From G963665215 sp963665215 (GTDB lineage Bacteria > Chloroflexota > Dehalococcoidia > Lucifugimonadales > CAUZJF01), in contig CAXXWW010000014.1 in the NCBI GenBank assembly GCA_963665215.2, positions 186,001 to 250,000 of the forward strand: a stretch of DNA of 64,000 nt. Direction: 5' to 3'. The first letter of the stretch is position 1. Each line of letters begins with the position of its first letter. Of this stretch, positions 33,669-41,958 are shown piece by piece. The position numbers and the translations under genes were made by a program. The notes under the pieces were generated by a model. The model was not told the DNA's origin, ran no database searches, and was given only the letters and a program-made list of their open reading frames with translations.

Positions 33669-34229
33669 ATGACTGAGACGGGAGAGATTCTTGTCAAAGT
33701 GTCGCGCATTCATGGGCTCGGCGTGTTCGCCGCAAGGCACTTCAAGGAGGGCGACCGGATTCTTGAGATCGACGACTCCCGCGTGGTGACGAAAGAGAAC
33801 CCTCTCGTTAAGGACAAGGGCGAGTACGAGACTTATTGTGATTATCTGGCCATGGGAAAGGTCGTCCTAATGCGGTGGCCCGAGCGGCACATAAACCACA
33901 GCTGCGACCCGAATTCGTACGTCAGGGCTATTGGACCTGTTCGGTATGTTTACGCCCGCCGTGACTGCCTTGCTGGGAAGGAGATAACTTACGACTACTG
34001 CATTGACGGTGGTGGTGACACGGTCTGGCAGTGTAATTGCGATAGCTACCGTTGCAGGAAGACGATACATTCGGACTTTTTCCATATGCCACTGGATTTA
34101 CAGATTGAATATCTGCCCCTACTGAGCGACTGGTACATCGAGCAGAATCAGAAGAAGGTAGATGCGCTAGGACACCGATCTGATCTGTGGGTGCCGGAGC
34201 CACAGGGAGACGCCCATGACTTCTGGTGA
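33669..34229 (+). CDS. SET-domain protein (putative lysine methyltransferase)
   Basis: 186 residues from ATG 33669; a TTG 9 bp earlier is also possible. SET motifs in order: SRIHGLGVFAARHFKEGD (residues 12-29), the pseudoknot motifs INHSCDPNS (75-83) and KEITYDY (104-110), and a post-SET-like Cys cluster CNCDSYRCR with C122, C124 and C129 for zinc. These are the S-adenosylmethionine and lysine-channel elements. Bacterial SET proteins are uncommon outside chlamydiae and some environmental phyla; the target is unknown. The stop overlaps the start of the crotonase gene by 14 bp, which suggests translational coupling with metabolic genes. Confidence 0.88.
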   Translation: MTETGEILVKVSRIHGLGVFAARHFKEGDRILEIDDSRVVTKENPLVKDKGEYETYCDYLAMGKVVLMRWPERHINHSCDPNSYVRAIGPVRYVYARRDCLAGKEITYDYCIDGGGDTVWQCNCDSYRCRKTIHSDFFHMPLDLQIEYLPLLSDWYIEQNQKKVDALGHRSDLWVPEPQGDAHDFW

Positions 34230-35007
34230 CATAGCCCGGGAGCATCGGGACGGGATCGCGACGGTCACCTTCAACCGACCGGAGCGGCGCAACGCCATCG
34301 ACTACGAGGGGTGGGTGCGGCTCGGGGGCATCGCCAAAGACCTAGCGCAGGACAACGAGGTCAAGGTGGTTGTATTTACCGGAAAAGGCGAAGAAGCGTT
34401 CTCCGCCGGGGCGGACATCAAAGACTTTGACCGTCGCCGCAATGATTCGGCCACCGCGAAGGCCTACGCCGAGGCCTTCGACGGCGCTCTGGACGCTATC
34501 GAGGCGCTGCCAAAGCCCACAATCAGCCTCATTAAGGGCTTCTGCATCGGCGGCGGCTGCGAGCTGTCGATGGCGACCGACCTTCGCGTCGCCGCCGACA
34601 ACAGCCGGTTCGGCATTCCGGTCGCGCGGCTGGGAATCCTGGTCGGCTACCGTGAGATGAGCCGCCTGGTAAGGCTCGTGGGCGTGGGCGGCGCCTCATA
34701 TTTGCTGCTATCTGCGCGGCTGATAGACGCTGGGGAGGCCCATCGCGTCGGCCTCATCAATCGGGTCGTGCCGCTGGACGAGGTGGACGCGCACGCGTAC
34801 GAGCTTGCGCGTGAGATGGCGGAGCTGGCGCCGCTGTCGCACCGCCGGCACAAGCAGATCCTGCAAACGGTGCTACGCGACCCATCGTTGAAGGGGCTGA
34901 CGCCTGAGGAGGAGCACCTGCCGTTCGCCAACTTCGACAGCGAGGACTTCCAAGAAGGGCGCCGAGCCTTCGCCGAGCGCCGCGCCCCAAGGTTTTTGGG
35001 GAGGTAG
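34216..35007 (+). CDS. Enoyl-CoA hydratase/isomerase (crotonase) family protein
   Basis: 263 residues. Oxyanion-hole segments are present: FSAGADIKDF near residue 61 and GFCIGGGCELSMATDLRVA near 108. Of the two hydratase glutamates, the region after GILVGYREMSRLVRLVG is not the standard E-x-x-x-G-x-x-P, so the reaction may be isomerisation or another CoA-ester reaction rather than classic hydration. A C-terminal trimerisation helix (EDFQEGRRAFAERRAPRFLGR) is present. Followed by remnants of a CoA-transferase, consistent with a former acyl-CoA degradation cluster. Confidence 0.9.
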   Translation: MTSGDIAREHRDGIATVTFNRPERRNAIDYEGWVRLGGIAKDLAQDNEVKVVVFTGKGEEAFSAGADIKDFDRRRNDSATAKAYAEAFDGALDAIEALPKPTISLIKGFCIGGGCELSMATDLRVAADNSRFGIPVARLGILVGYREMSRLVRLVGVGGASYLLLSARLIDAGEAHRVGLINRVVPLDEVDAHAYELAREMAELAPLSHRRHKQILQTVLRDPSLKGLTPEEEHLPFANFDSEDFQEGRRAFAERRAPRFLGR

Positions 35008-35037
35008 AGGGCATGAGGTCGGAGCGCAGCTCATGGG

Positions 35038-35377
35038 GTGTCAACGCGGGACCGGCGTCGGTATTTGGCTGGACATGTGTTCGGGAGCCACGGGTTGAGG
35101 GTCCTGGGTGACGCGGGCGCACCCTGTGGCCCAATCAACGACCTGGCGGAGGCGTATGCGGACCCTCAGGTTAAGGCCAGGGACATGGTCGTGGAGCTGG
35201 ACCATCCGTGCGGGCACTACTCGTGATATCGGCATCCCGGTCAAGCTCTCGGTGACCCCAGGGCCCATCCGGCGGCCCGCCCCGGTGCTGGTCGAGCACA
35301 CCGACGAGGTCCTGGCCGAGCACGGGTACTCCGCGGTGGAGATCAAGGATTTCCGCAATACCGGCGTGATGCGGTAG
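35038..35377 (+). pseudogene. C-terminal remnant of a CaiB/BaiF family III CoA-transferase
   Basis: Two overlapping frames give one recognisable protein end. Frame one carries AGAPCGPINDLAEAYADPQVKARDMVVELDHP, the substrate-domain motif of family III CoA-transferases. After a +1 shift near 35215, frame two continues DIGIPVKLSVTPGPIRRPAPV and ends EVLAEHGYSAVEIKDFRNTGVMR. The N-terminal two thirds, including the catalytic Asp, are missing. It is a truncated and frameshifted pseudogene. Confidence 0.75.
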
Positions 35378-35500
35378 AGCAGGCCCGGACTGCCTCGTGC
35401 CGTACGTGTGCGCTAACGTTCGGGCTACCCATTCAGAGGACGTCCGGCACGGCATCGCAGTGTCGCGCATGCCTACCGGCCTGGAACTAAATCCCAGCCC

Positions 35501-36820
35501 CTATTCCCTTAGCCCCTCCACTACCCGGCGAGTGGCGGCCACCAGCGAGTCGACATGAGACTCGGTGGTAAGCGTGTTAAGCGCGCCGGCGCCCTTGGCG
35601 AAGACCAGCACACCTTGGTTGAGCAGGCCGATGAAGAGCCGCGTCTTCATGTCCTGGTCGCCGCGCAGCATTGATCGGTAGTCGGTGACCTCCTCCGAGG
35701 TGAAGTGGATGGCGAACAGGGAGCCGACCCCCGTAATCTGGGCGGGCACATCGAGCTCGCCGAATACGGCGCGCAGCTTCTCCCTGAGCGCGTCGCCCAA
35801 TCCGTTCATTCGGCGGTAGACCTCCGGGGTCAGCTGCTGTAGTGTTGCCTCGCCGGCAACCATGGTCAAGGGATTGGCGTTGAAGGTCCCGGCGTGGGAG
35901 ATCACGGGCCCGCTTGTCGGGTCGTACAGCGCCATCAAGTCTTCGCGGCCTCCCCACGCCCCAACAGGCATGCCGCCTCCTATGATCTTGCCGAAGGTGG
36001 TGATGTCGGGTGTCACGCCGAAACTCTCCTGGGCTCCCCCGGCGGACAGCCGGAAGCTCTGCACCTCGTCGAAGATGAGGACGATACCAAGCTCCGTCGT
36101 CAGGTCCCTGATGCCCTGCAGGAACTTCGGCGATGCGGGCACGTAGCCAAAATTGGAGCAGACCGGCTCCATGATGATGCAGGACAGGCCGTCCCGGTGC
36201 TGGCGGACGATGTACTCCGTCGTCTCCAGGTCGTTGTATGGGAGCACTACCACGTCGTTCAGGACACTGGGCGGCTGGCCGGGCCACTCGGGGATGGCCG
36301 TGGGGCCGCCGGGATCCAGCTTGCCTGACGGAGGGTTGACGCTGATTGAGACGTACTCGTGGTTTCCGTGATAGCCTCCCTCGAACTTTGCGATCTTGTG
36401 CCTCCCAGTGTATGCGCGGGCCAGGCGGATGGCGTTGAGCGTCCCCTCGGTCCCGGAGTTTGTGAACCGTATGGTGTCGACGGAAGGCACCCTGTCGCAC
36501 AGTATTTTCGCCAGCCGGACCTGGGCTTCCGTGGGCTGGGCGTAGCTAAGGCCCCTTGCCGCCTGCTGCTGGACGGCCTTGACGACGAGGGGGTTGGCGT
36601 GGCCGACAATGTAGGTGGTGGCGTTGATCATGAAGTCCAGGTAGCGGTTGCCATCGACGTCGTGGACGTAGTGCCCCTGGGCATGGTCGACGAAGAACGG
36701 GTAAGGCTCGAAGTAGGCCACCGCTCGAGAGCTCCCGCCCGGCAGGTAGCGCGCCGCCTCTCTTTGCAGCTCCCGCGATCTGGGTGTGGCGGCTATGTAA
36801 TCGTCGACTTCCTCTGTCAT
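35501..36820 (-). CDS. Class III aminotransferase, glutamate-1-semialdehyde aminomutase-like (1)
   Basis: 439 residues from ATG 36820 (MTEEVDDYIAATPRS), which has GAGGAA upstream; the longer frame to 36877 is unlikely. PLP-fold landmarks: TNSGTEGTLNAIRLARAYTGR, KFEGGYHGNHE, IMEPVCSNFG, IFDEVQSFR with PLP-binding D251, and the Schiff-base lysine K278 in TTFGKIIGGGMPVGAWGG. Sequence is GSAM-like, but the genome context (no heme genes nearby) and the presence of a second such gene at 49983 argue for a catabolic amino-group transferase rather than HemL. Exact substrate unknown. Confidence 0.9.
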   Translation of the reverse strand: MTEEVDDYIAATPRSRELQREAARYLPGGSSRAVAYFEPYPFFVDHAQGHYVHDVDGNRYLDFMINATTYIVGHANPLVVKAVQQQAARGLSYAQPTEAQVRLAKILCDRVPSVDTIRFTNSGTEGTLNAIRLARAYTGRHKIAKFEGGYHGNHEYVSISVNPPSGKLDPGGPTAIPEWPGQPPSVLNDVVVLPYNDLETTEYIVRQHRDGLSCIIMEPVCSNFGYVPASPKFLQGIRDLTTELGIVLIFDEVQSFRLSAGGAQESFGVTPDITTFGKIIGGGMPVGAWGGREDLMALYDPTSGPVISHAGTFNANPLTMVAGEATLQQLTPEVYRRMNGLGDALREKLRAVFGELDVPAQITGVGSLFAIHFTSEEVTDYRSMLRGDQDMKTRLFIGLLNQGVLVFAKGAGALNTLTTESHVDSLVAATRRVVEGLRE

Positions 36821-36879
36821 GGTGCTATTCCTCGCTAATATGGTGTGCCTGGGGCGGCCGCCCCAGGCACATATCATAC

Positions 36880-37131
36880 GACGCTACTGGTCTGGGGCGT
36901 GCACCTCCCCCAATGACCGAATCGCTGGGGTAGACCCGGTACCGGCTGTCCTTGTTGGCGTAGCGGTGCACCAGCCCCCAGATGACACTCCCGGCGGGGT
37001 CGACCTCGTGAAGAGAGGCCCGCGAGGTAGGCGAAGTTCGTGCTGGAACGGACCACCACCGTGGAAAGACCCTCCCTGTCCATCATTAGGCGTAACCGGC
37101 CTACGTTTGCGATGATCTCGCCTGTCCCCAA
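36880..37131 (-). pseudogene. Decayed N-terminus of an M24 (Xaa-Pro peptidase/creatinase-like) protein
   Basis: On the minus strand one frame gives GRLRLMMDREGLSTVVVRSSTNFAYLAGLSS, the typical creatinase N-domain beginning. A frame change near 37015 is then needed to continue VDPAGSVIWGLVHRYANKDSRYRVYPSDSVIG. No catalytic pita-bread domain follows. The remnant ends against the upstream side of the aminotransferase gene. Confidence 0.55.
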
Positions 37132-37467
37132 AGGTCATGGCGGCCATCTTATTCACATCGCGTCATAGGGGTTACTAGCCATTTCACCACGGACCGGCCC
37201 GGCACAAGGGGCGTATTCGGCGACCCAAAGTGCTCTATTTTCGGGCCGAGGCGGCGGTAGAAACGAGGTCGGATGGTGGGCCGCGCTGGGTCACGACTCA
37301 AGGGACCGGGCGGTGAGGACTCCGACCGCAGCGGGAACGCCTCGGCCGCATGGGCCGGGACGTGAATCCAGCTTGAGCTATCGCCGGCTCATGGTGGGGG
37401 TGTTGGCAGCGTACCGCCAAGCGTAGCAGGACGGATGTCTAGGCCTGTGAACCCGGACCCGCGGCAC
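37132..37467. other. Gene-free spacer
   Basis: About 335 bp between the M24 remnant and the Lrp-type gene with no supported coding frame or structured RNA; probably decayed coding DNA. Confidence 0.35.
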
Positions 37468-37707
37468 TCATAGAGAGCCCATCGATAGACAGGTTACGGT
37501 ACGGGAGATCCCATGAATCTTGTGAATCCGGTTGGTGACCAACTCTCCCACCGCGTTCAGATCGGGGGCGCTCACCACCGCGATGATATCGTAGGGGCCC
37601 GTTACCGGGTCCACCGTTTGCACGGCTGTTAGGGCCCGCAGTTCGATGACCACGTCCCGCATTTGGCCGACTGCCGTCTCGATCAAGATGTAGGCCTTGG
37701 TTGCCAT
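37468..37707 (-). CDS. Stand-alone Lrp/AsnC ligand-binding (RAM) domain protein
   Basis: 79 residues, all of it a single RAM domain: MATKAYILIETAVGQ at the start, TVDPVTGPYDIIAVVSAPDLNAVGELV in the middle and ISRTVTCLSM at the end. The helix-turn-helix half of Lrp/AsnC regulators is absent. Such short proteins (SraA-like) form ring-shaped oligomers that bind amino acids or modulate full-length Lrp proteins. Its position beside aminotransferase genes fits amino-acid sensing, but that is inference. Confidence 0.88.
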   Translation of the reverse strand: MATKAYILIETAVGQMRDVVIELRALTAVQTVDPVTGPYDIIAVVSAPDLNAVGELVTNRIHKIHGISRTVTCLSMGSL

Positions 37708-38036
37708 CGTCGCCCCCCCGAACGAACTTGCGATTAGGCCCGCTGGGGCCGCCCATTTAATTGATGCCAGTTGCCTGTAATGAGGATGCCCAAATTCTAA
37801 GCCTGGGGCAGAGACGTGTCAATCTGGTCACCCATCCCACTACCTCTGCGCCGTGGCCAGTGGTAGCACGCACACCTCTGGCTTCAAAATATGGTGGCCA
37901 TTACAATCCAGGGGCAGCCAAGCGGGACCTTACGCGAGGGTTGTCCTGCTAGAACGGATAGCTGATGTTGTGGAATCGGTCGGCGCTGCATAGAATGAGG
38001 TCGAGCCAACGAGTTACGAATTAAGGATTGCTGCGC
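37708..38036. other. Divergent spacer between the RAM-domain and Nudix genes
   Basis: About 330 bp with no supported gene; it should hold divergent promoters. No strong sigma-70 boxes or operator repeats were identified. Confidence 0.35.
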
Positions 38037-38561
38037 TTGATCGACCTTATGTTCAACAACGTCATACCATTCTGTCTCATTTACCTCAGGAATGACGACG
38101 AGGTCCTGCTGATCAGGAAAGCCGAAGGTCGATCACATGAGGGCGAGTGGATCGGCCTGCGTGGCAAATTCGAACCTGGGGAGGACCCGGTGTCATCGGC
38201 TATTCGAGAATTCAGGGAAGAGTCTGGCTTACTGCTTTCAGATCCAACGCTTCGCGGGACTTTCATCTGGATAGATGAGGTCAAGTGCGGGATTATCCAC
38301 ATCGTTACCGGGACCGAATGCACAGGACGGCTGTCAGAGTCCGAAGAGGGTGAGCTCCGCTGGCACCGCATCGAAGACCTGCCCACGCTAAAAGGTCTGG
38401 CCAAACATCAGAGTCTGTTTCTCGATCGAATCTTGCTCGATAGCGAATATTTCTACTCAGGAATCGCAGTCTACCAGAAGGGCGAGATGGTCGACTACGC
38501 AGACAGCGACTACTCCCTGGCGCAACGTCTGTCGATCTCAAACTCGCTGGGTGGCCCATAG
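38037..38561 (+). CDS. Nudix hydrolase
   Basis: About 174 residues. The Nudix box is complete: GKFEPGEDPVSSAIREFREESGL fits G-x5-E-x7-R-E-U-x-E-E-x-G-U. The N-terminal FCLIYLRNDDEVLLIRKAEG and the following WHRIEDLPTL resemble the MutT/8-oxo-dGTP diphosphatase group, but the substrate cannot be fixed. The start is uncertain: TTG 38037 has AGGA 9 bp upstream, ATG 38049 has no such site, and the frame is open to 38028. The C-terminus has an extension with YFYSGIAVYQKGEMVDY. Confidence 0.88.
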   Translation: MIDLMFNNVIPFCLIYLRNDDEVLLIRKAEGRSHEGEWIGLRGKFEPGEDPVSSAIREFREESGLLLSDPTLRGTFIWIDEVKCGIIHIVTGTECTGRLSESEEGELRWHRIEDLPTLKGLAKHQSLFLDRILLDSEYFYSGIAVYQKGEMVDYADSDYSLAQRLSISNSLGGP

Positions 38562-38639
38562 CAAGTAGAGGCAGCGGCCGTTCAGCGTACGGATTCGTCT
38601 GGGTGACCCAAGCGGAGCTACGGCTACTCGGCCGTCTGC

Positions 38640-39539
38640 CTATTTAGCGCTGCCGTTGCGCCGTGGTCGCGCAGATCTGGGGCCGGCGGTCTTATCCCTT
38701 CCCAGTCCGGACAAGAAGACCTCGTTGAGGCTGCCCGAGCGGAAGCCATCCAGGTCGAGGGTGACGTAGGTGTAGCCAATCGACTTGAAGAAACTCGCGA
38801 TAGCCTCCCTGACGTCGCTTTGCACCAGGCGCGGGAGAACGTCCGGCTCAACCTCGATGCGTGCTACGGTATCGTGATGGCGGACTCGGAGCTGGCCTAT
38901 GCCCAGGGCGTGGAGGAACTCTTCCGCCTGGGCGATGCGCTTCAGCGCTTTCACGGAGACGGGAGTGCCGTATGGAATCCGCGAGGACAAGCAGGCCTGG
39001 GCTGGCTTGTCCCAGGTAGGCAGGTCTATCTCTCTGGAGAGCGCCCTTATCTCCTGTTTAGTCAGGCCCGCATCGACCAGCGGAGTCCGGACGCCGTGCC
39101 GGTCGGCAGCTTTCAGGCCGGGACGGAAATCGCCCAGGTCATCGACGTTGGCCCCATTGGCCACGTAGGCGTACCCGGCCTTCCCCGCCAGGCTCATTAG
39201 CTGCGTGTAAAGCTCGTCTTTGCAGAAGTAACACCGGCTGGAGTCGTTGGCCTTGTATTCCGCCCTCTCGACCTCAGCGGTCTCGATGACCTGGTGATGG
39301 AGGCCCAGGTTCCGGGCCACGGCTACGGCGTCACGAAGCTCGGAGGGCGCCAGGCTGGGGGAGCTGGCGGTGACCGCAAGTGCCCGATCACCCAAGACCT
39401 GGTGGGCCGTGGCGGCGAGAAACGTGCTGTCCACGCCGCCGGAGTAGGCGATCACTACCGAGCCCATCTGGCGCAGACCGGTCACAAGAGCCCTTTTTTT
39501 TTCGTGCATGGCGACACGGTCTTGCGTAGGCGCTGTCAT
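38640..39539 (-). CDS. larE: ATP-dependent sacrificial sulfur transferase LarE
   Basis: About 299 residues from ATG 39539, which has GGGGAG 8 bp upstream; the frame is open to 39626 with another ATG at 39545. PP-loop motif AYSGGVDSTF near the start activates the substrate carboxylate with ATP. SSRCYFCKDELY, NGANVDDLGDFRPGLKAADRHGVRTPL and PAQACLSSRIPYGTPVS are LarE signatures; the Cys in QACLSSR corresponds to the region of the sacrificial sulfur-donor Cys in characterised LarE. It thiolates pyridinium dicarboxylate during nickel-pincer cofactor synthesis. Divergent from larB; no larC is in the window. Confidence 0.93.
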   Translation of the reverse strand: MTAPTQDRVAMHEKKRALVTGLRQMGSVVIAYSGGVDSTFLAATAHQVLGDRALAVTASSPSLAPSELRDAVAVARNLGLHHQVIETAEVERAEYKANDSSRCYFCKDELYTQLMSLAGKAGYAYVANGANVDDLGDFRPGLKAADRHGVRTPLVDAGLTKQEIRALSREIDLPTWDKPAQACLSSRIPYGTPVSVKALKRIAQAEEFLHALGIGQLRVRHHDTVARIEVEPDVLPRLVQSDVREAIASFFKSIGYTYVTLDLDGFRSGSLNEVFLSGLGRDKTAGPRSARPRRNGSAK

Positions 39540-39908
39540 AGACATGTCTCCCCGTCCCTTGGATCGCACGGACGTACCTGGATTGCAGATGTGCGCTACT
39601 GGCACTTGGTCGCTGATCTGGGCCAATCATAACATGAAGGAAGAGCGCATGAGGCGGCCGGGCCGTCGCATGGATGCCATCCTGTGCAGGAGCGTGGCCC
39701 TCACGTTTCCGCGCCGTGCCTCATTAGCCATGTCCTGCGGACCCTCGGTTGCGTGGAAAGATATGGCCGATACAGGGTCGGGAGGGCCGCAGCCGACAGC
39801 CGTGCGCTTTACTCGCCAGGGGACCGCGCTTATACTTCGGAAGGTCCGTCGAATATGGACAGCAGGCCAATGGCCCAACGGGTATATATTAGCTGAGGAC
39901 GGTGCGCC
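39540..39908. other. Divergent larE/larB spacer
   Basis: About 370 bp that should carry promoters for both lar genes. Short frames run through it on both strands but none looks like a protein. The larB frame is closed by a TGA at 39894-39896, which limits where larB can start. Confidence 0.4.
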
Positions 39909-40670
39909 ATCGACGAGTCTCGTGTCCGAACACTACTCGAAGAGTTCAAGGATGGGCGGCTAAGCTCTGATGACGTCATATCAGAGCTGGCCGTTTTGCC
40001 TTATGAAGACCTCGGCTTCGCCAAGGTCGATCACCACAGGGCGCTCCGCAAGGGGTTTCCCGAGGTGGTATTCGGCAAGGGGAAGACGCCGGAGCAAATT
40101 GCCCACATCGCGACGGCGCTGCTGGAGCAGTCTGACCGACTGCTCGTGACTAAGGTGCCTCCCGAGGTGTTCCCCTCGGTCAGAGACGCGGTCCCTGACG
40201 CCTACTATGTTCAAATCGCCGGCGCGATTGTGGTCGACCGTCGGGAGCATCGCGAGCTCACGCCTGGGATAGTGGTGGCGAGCGGTGGCACATCCGATCT
40301 TCCGGTGGCGCACGAGGCCGGCGTCACCGCCGAACTGATGGGCTGTAAGGTGGAGCAGGTTGTCGACGTGGGCGTAGCGGGGATACACCGCCTGTTCGAC
40401 AGCCTGCCGACAATCCGAGAGGCACGCGTGGTTATTGCCGTTGCCGGTATGGAGGGGGCACTCCCATCCGTGATTGGCGGGCTCGTGCGGGCTCCGGTCA
40501 TCGCGGTCCCGACCAGCGTCGGATACGGCGCGTCCTTCGGCGGGCTGGCCGCCCTCCTGGCGATGCTCAGCGGCTGTGCGCCCGGTGTGGCTGTGGTCAA
40601 CATTGACAACGGCTTCGGCGCCGGGTATCTCGCCGCCCTCATGGTGAGCATGTCGAGCCCTGAGGGGTAG
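39909..40670 (+). CDS. larB: Nickel-pincer cofactor synthesis carboxylase/hydrolase LarB
   Basis: An AIR-carboxylase-like protein of about 253 residues. Motifs: LPYEDLGFAKVDHHRALRKGFPEVVFGKGKTPEQI, then VVASGGTSDLPVAHEAGVTAELMG, VVIAVAGMEGALPSVIGGLV and VPTSVGYGASFGGLAALLAMLSGCAPGVAVVNIDNGFGAG. It carboxylates nicotinic acid adenine dinucleotide in pincer-cofactor synthesis. Homology runs back to IDESRVRTLLEEFKDG, but in that stretch there is no ATG, GTG or TTG before TTG 39996: the natural start position reads ATC (39909) with GAGGACGG about 9 bp upstream. Either a non-canonical AUC start is used, or the original ATG has mutated, or a shorter protein starts at TTG 39996. Confidence 0.88.
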   Translation: MDESRVRTLLEEFKDGRLSSDDVISELAVLPYEDLGFAKVDHHRALRKGFPEVVFGKGKTPEQIAHIATALLEQSDRLLVTKVPPEVFPSVRDAVPDAYYVQIAGAIVVDRREHRELTPGIVVASGGTSDLPVAHEAGVTAELMGCKVEQVVDVGVAGIHRLFDSLPTIREARVVIAVAGMEGALPSVIGGLVRAPVIAVPTSVGYGASFGGLAALLAMLSGCAPGVAVVNIDNGFGAGYLAALMVSMSSPEG

Positions 40671-40727
40671 CTCAGGCCGGGCGGCCGGACTGGTCCCTTT
40701 GGTCAGGCCCCCGGAGGGTGCGATCGT

Positions 40728-41852
40728 CTACTCGCCTTGCTGACGAGCTCTCACATTCAGCACCCGCTCGAAGACGTAGCGCCCCACGTCGCGATTCTCC
40801 TCGAATGCGAAGTCCTCGAACGCGCCGTTGTAACCGATCAGCGGTACGCGTCGCTCGTGGTAAGAGCCGTGGGAGCGCAGGCTGGGCGGCATGGATACCT
40901 CCGCGGGATCGCCGAAGACTACGTCCTTTTCTCCGGCCACGAGGATGTCCCCGATGCGCCCATGGTGCAGCCTGAGCCTCTCCGCGGCCTCCTCGCGCGA
41001 GACAGCCTCCTCCACACCCCACGTTCCTCGCAGCACCTTCAGGGCCTCACCGATATCGGCGCTCTCCAGGTAGACAAATATGGAGCCACCCAGGTCGGAA
41101 TGGTGGACCACGTGCCGGTCTTTGATGATGGGGACAGGCTTCGCCCTTATGCCGCACCTATCAAGCACCGTCTTCACGTCGACCATCCGCTTTTTGGCCG
41201 ACATGCCGTGGTCTGCCGTGACCAACACGGTCGCCTCCGAGTGGTTCTCAACAAGCCGTCCGATGGCGTCGTCCACTATGGTCATGTGCTCGCGAGCCTC
41301 CTTGGCATCGGGGGCGAAGGAGTGCATAGCGTAATCGGTGGTGGAAATGTACACGAGGTGGGCCGGTTGCCGAGTCATGATGAAGCTGGCCGCCTTGATA
41401 ATCCAGCCGTTAACCTCCAAGGTGTATATGCCTGGAGGCGGCCCCACGCCCTCGACGACCCAGTCCGGGGGGCGCTCCGACGACACGGAAACCGTGACCC
41501 CGGCGGCCAGAAGCGTTCTTAGCTTGTCTTTGGCGGTCGCCAGAATGGAGGTCTTGCCCTGCGCTTCCGCCCGCTGGAACATGGACTCCGCCAGCACGAA
41601 CTCGCTCGACTCCAGGTAGGCCTCTTCGCCGGTCTCGCGCACCAGCATGTAGTTGGAGCAGATGCCGTGGGCCATCGGATAGCTGGCGGTTACCAGCGAC
41701 ACATTGTTCACGTTGGTCACCGATGGCATAATGCACCGGCCTACCTTCAGAAAGCCCTGCCGCCCCATGCGCCGTAGGACGGGCGTCTCGCACGCGTCCA
41801 GGTACTCGGGATCAAGCCCGTCTATGCATATGACTGCAGTGGGTCGGTGCAT
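40728..41852 (-). CDS. Alkaline-phosphatase-superfamily hydrolase, phosphonoacetate hydrolase-like
   Basis: 374 residues. Metal and nucleophile motifs of the superfamily: CIDGLDPEYLD at the N-terminus (first Asp), the nucleophile region MPSVTNVNNVSLVTASYPMAHGICSNYML with the Thr in VTN, TTDYAMHSFAPDA (Asp/His), VTADHGM (Asp/His) and RSHGSYHERRVPLIG (His). The TNxNN and HGICxNY patterns are those of phosphonoacetate hydrolase (PhnA-type), which cleaves a C-P bond to give acetate and phosphate. Related nucleotide pyrophosphatases share the fold, so the substrate is a strong hint, not proof. No other phosphonate genes lie nearby. Confidence 0.82.
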   Translation of the reverse strand: MHRPTAVICIDGLDPEYLDACETPVLRRMGRQGFLKVGRCIMPSVTNVNNVSLVTASYPMAHGICSNYMLVRETGEEAYLESSEFVLAESMFQRAEAQGKTSILATAKDKLRTLLAAGVTVSVSSERPPDWVVEGVGPPPGIYTLEVNGWIIKAASFIMTRQPAHLVYISTTDYAMHSFAPDAKEAREHMTIVDDAIGRLVENHSEATVLVTADHGMSAKKRMVDVKTVLDRCGIRAKPVPIIKDRHVVHHSDLGGSIFVYLESADIGEALKVLRGTWGVEEAVSREEAAERLRLHHGRIGDILVAGEKDVVFGDPAEVSMPPSLRSHGSYHERRVPLIGYNGAFEDFAFEENRDVGRYVFERVLNVRARQQGE

Positions 41853-41958
41853 CTGCAGTGGACCATTCTAGCAAATTGTGGGCCGGCCAGGGCCCTTTGG
41901 CGGACCCCCGCCAGAGCTTGCGGGCCAGGGCATAACCGAATAAGATTGAGTCCACACC

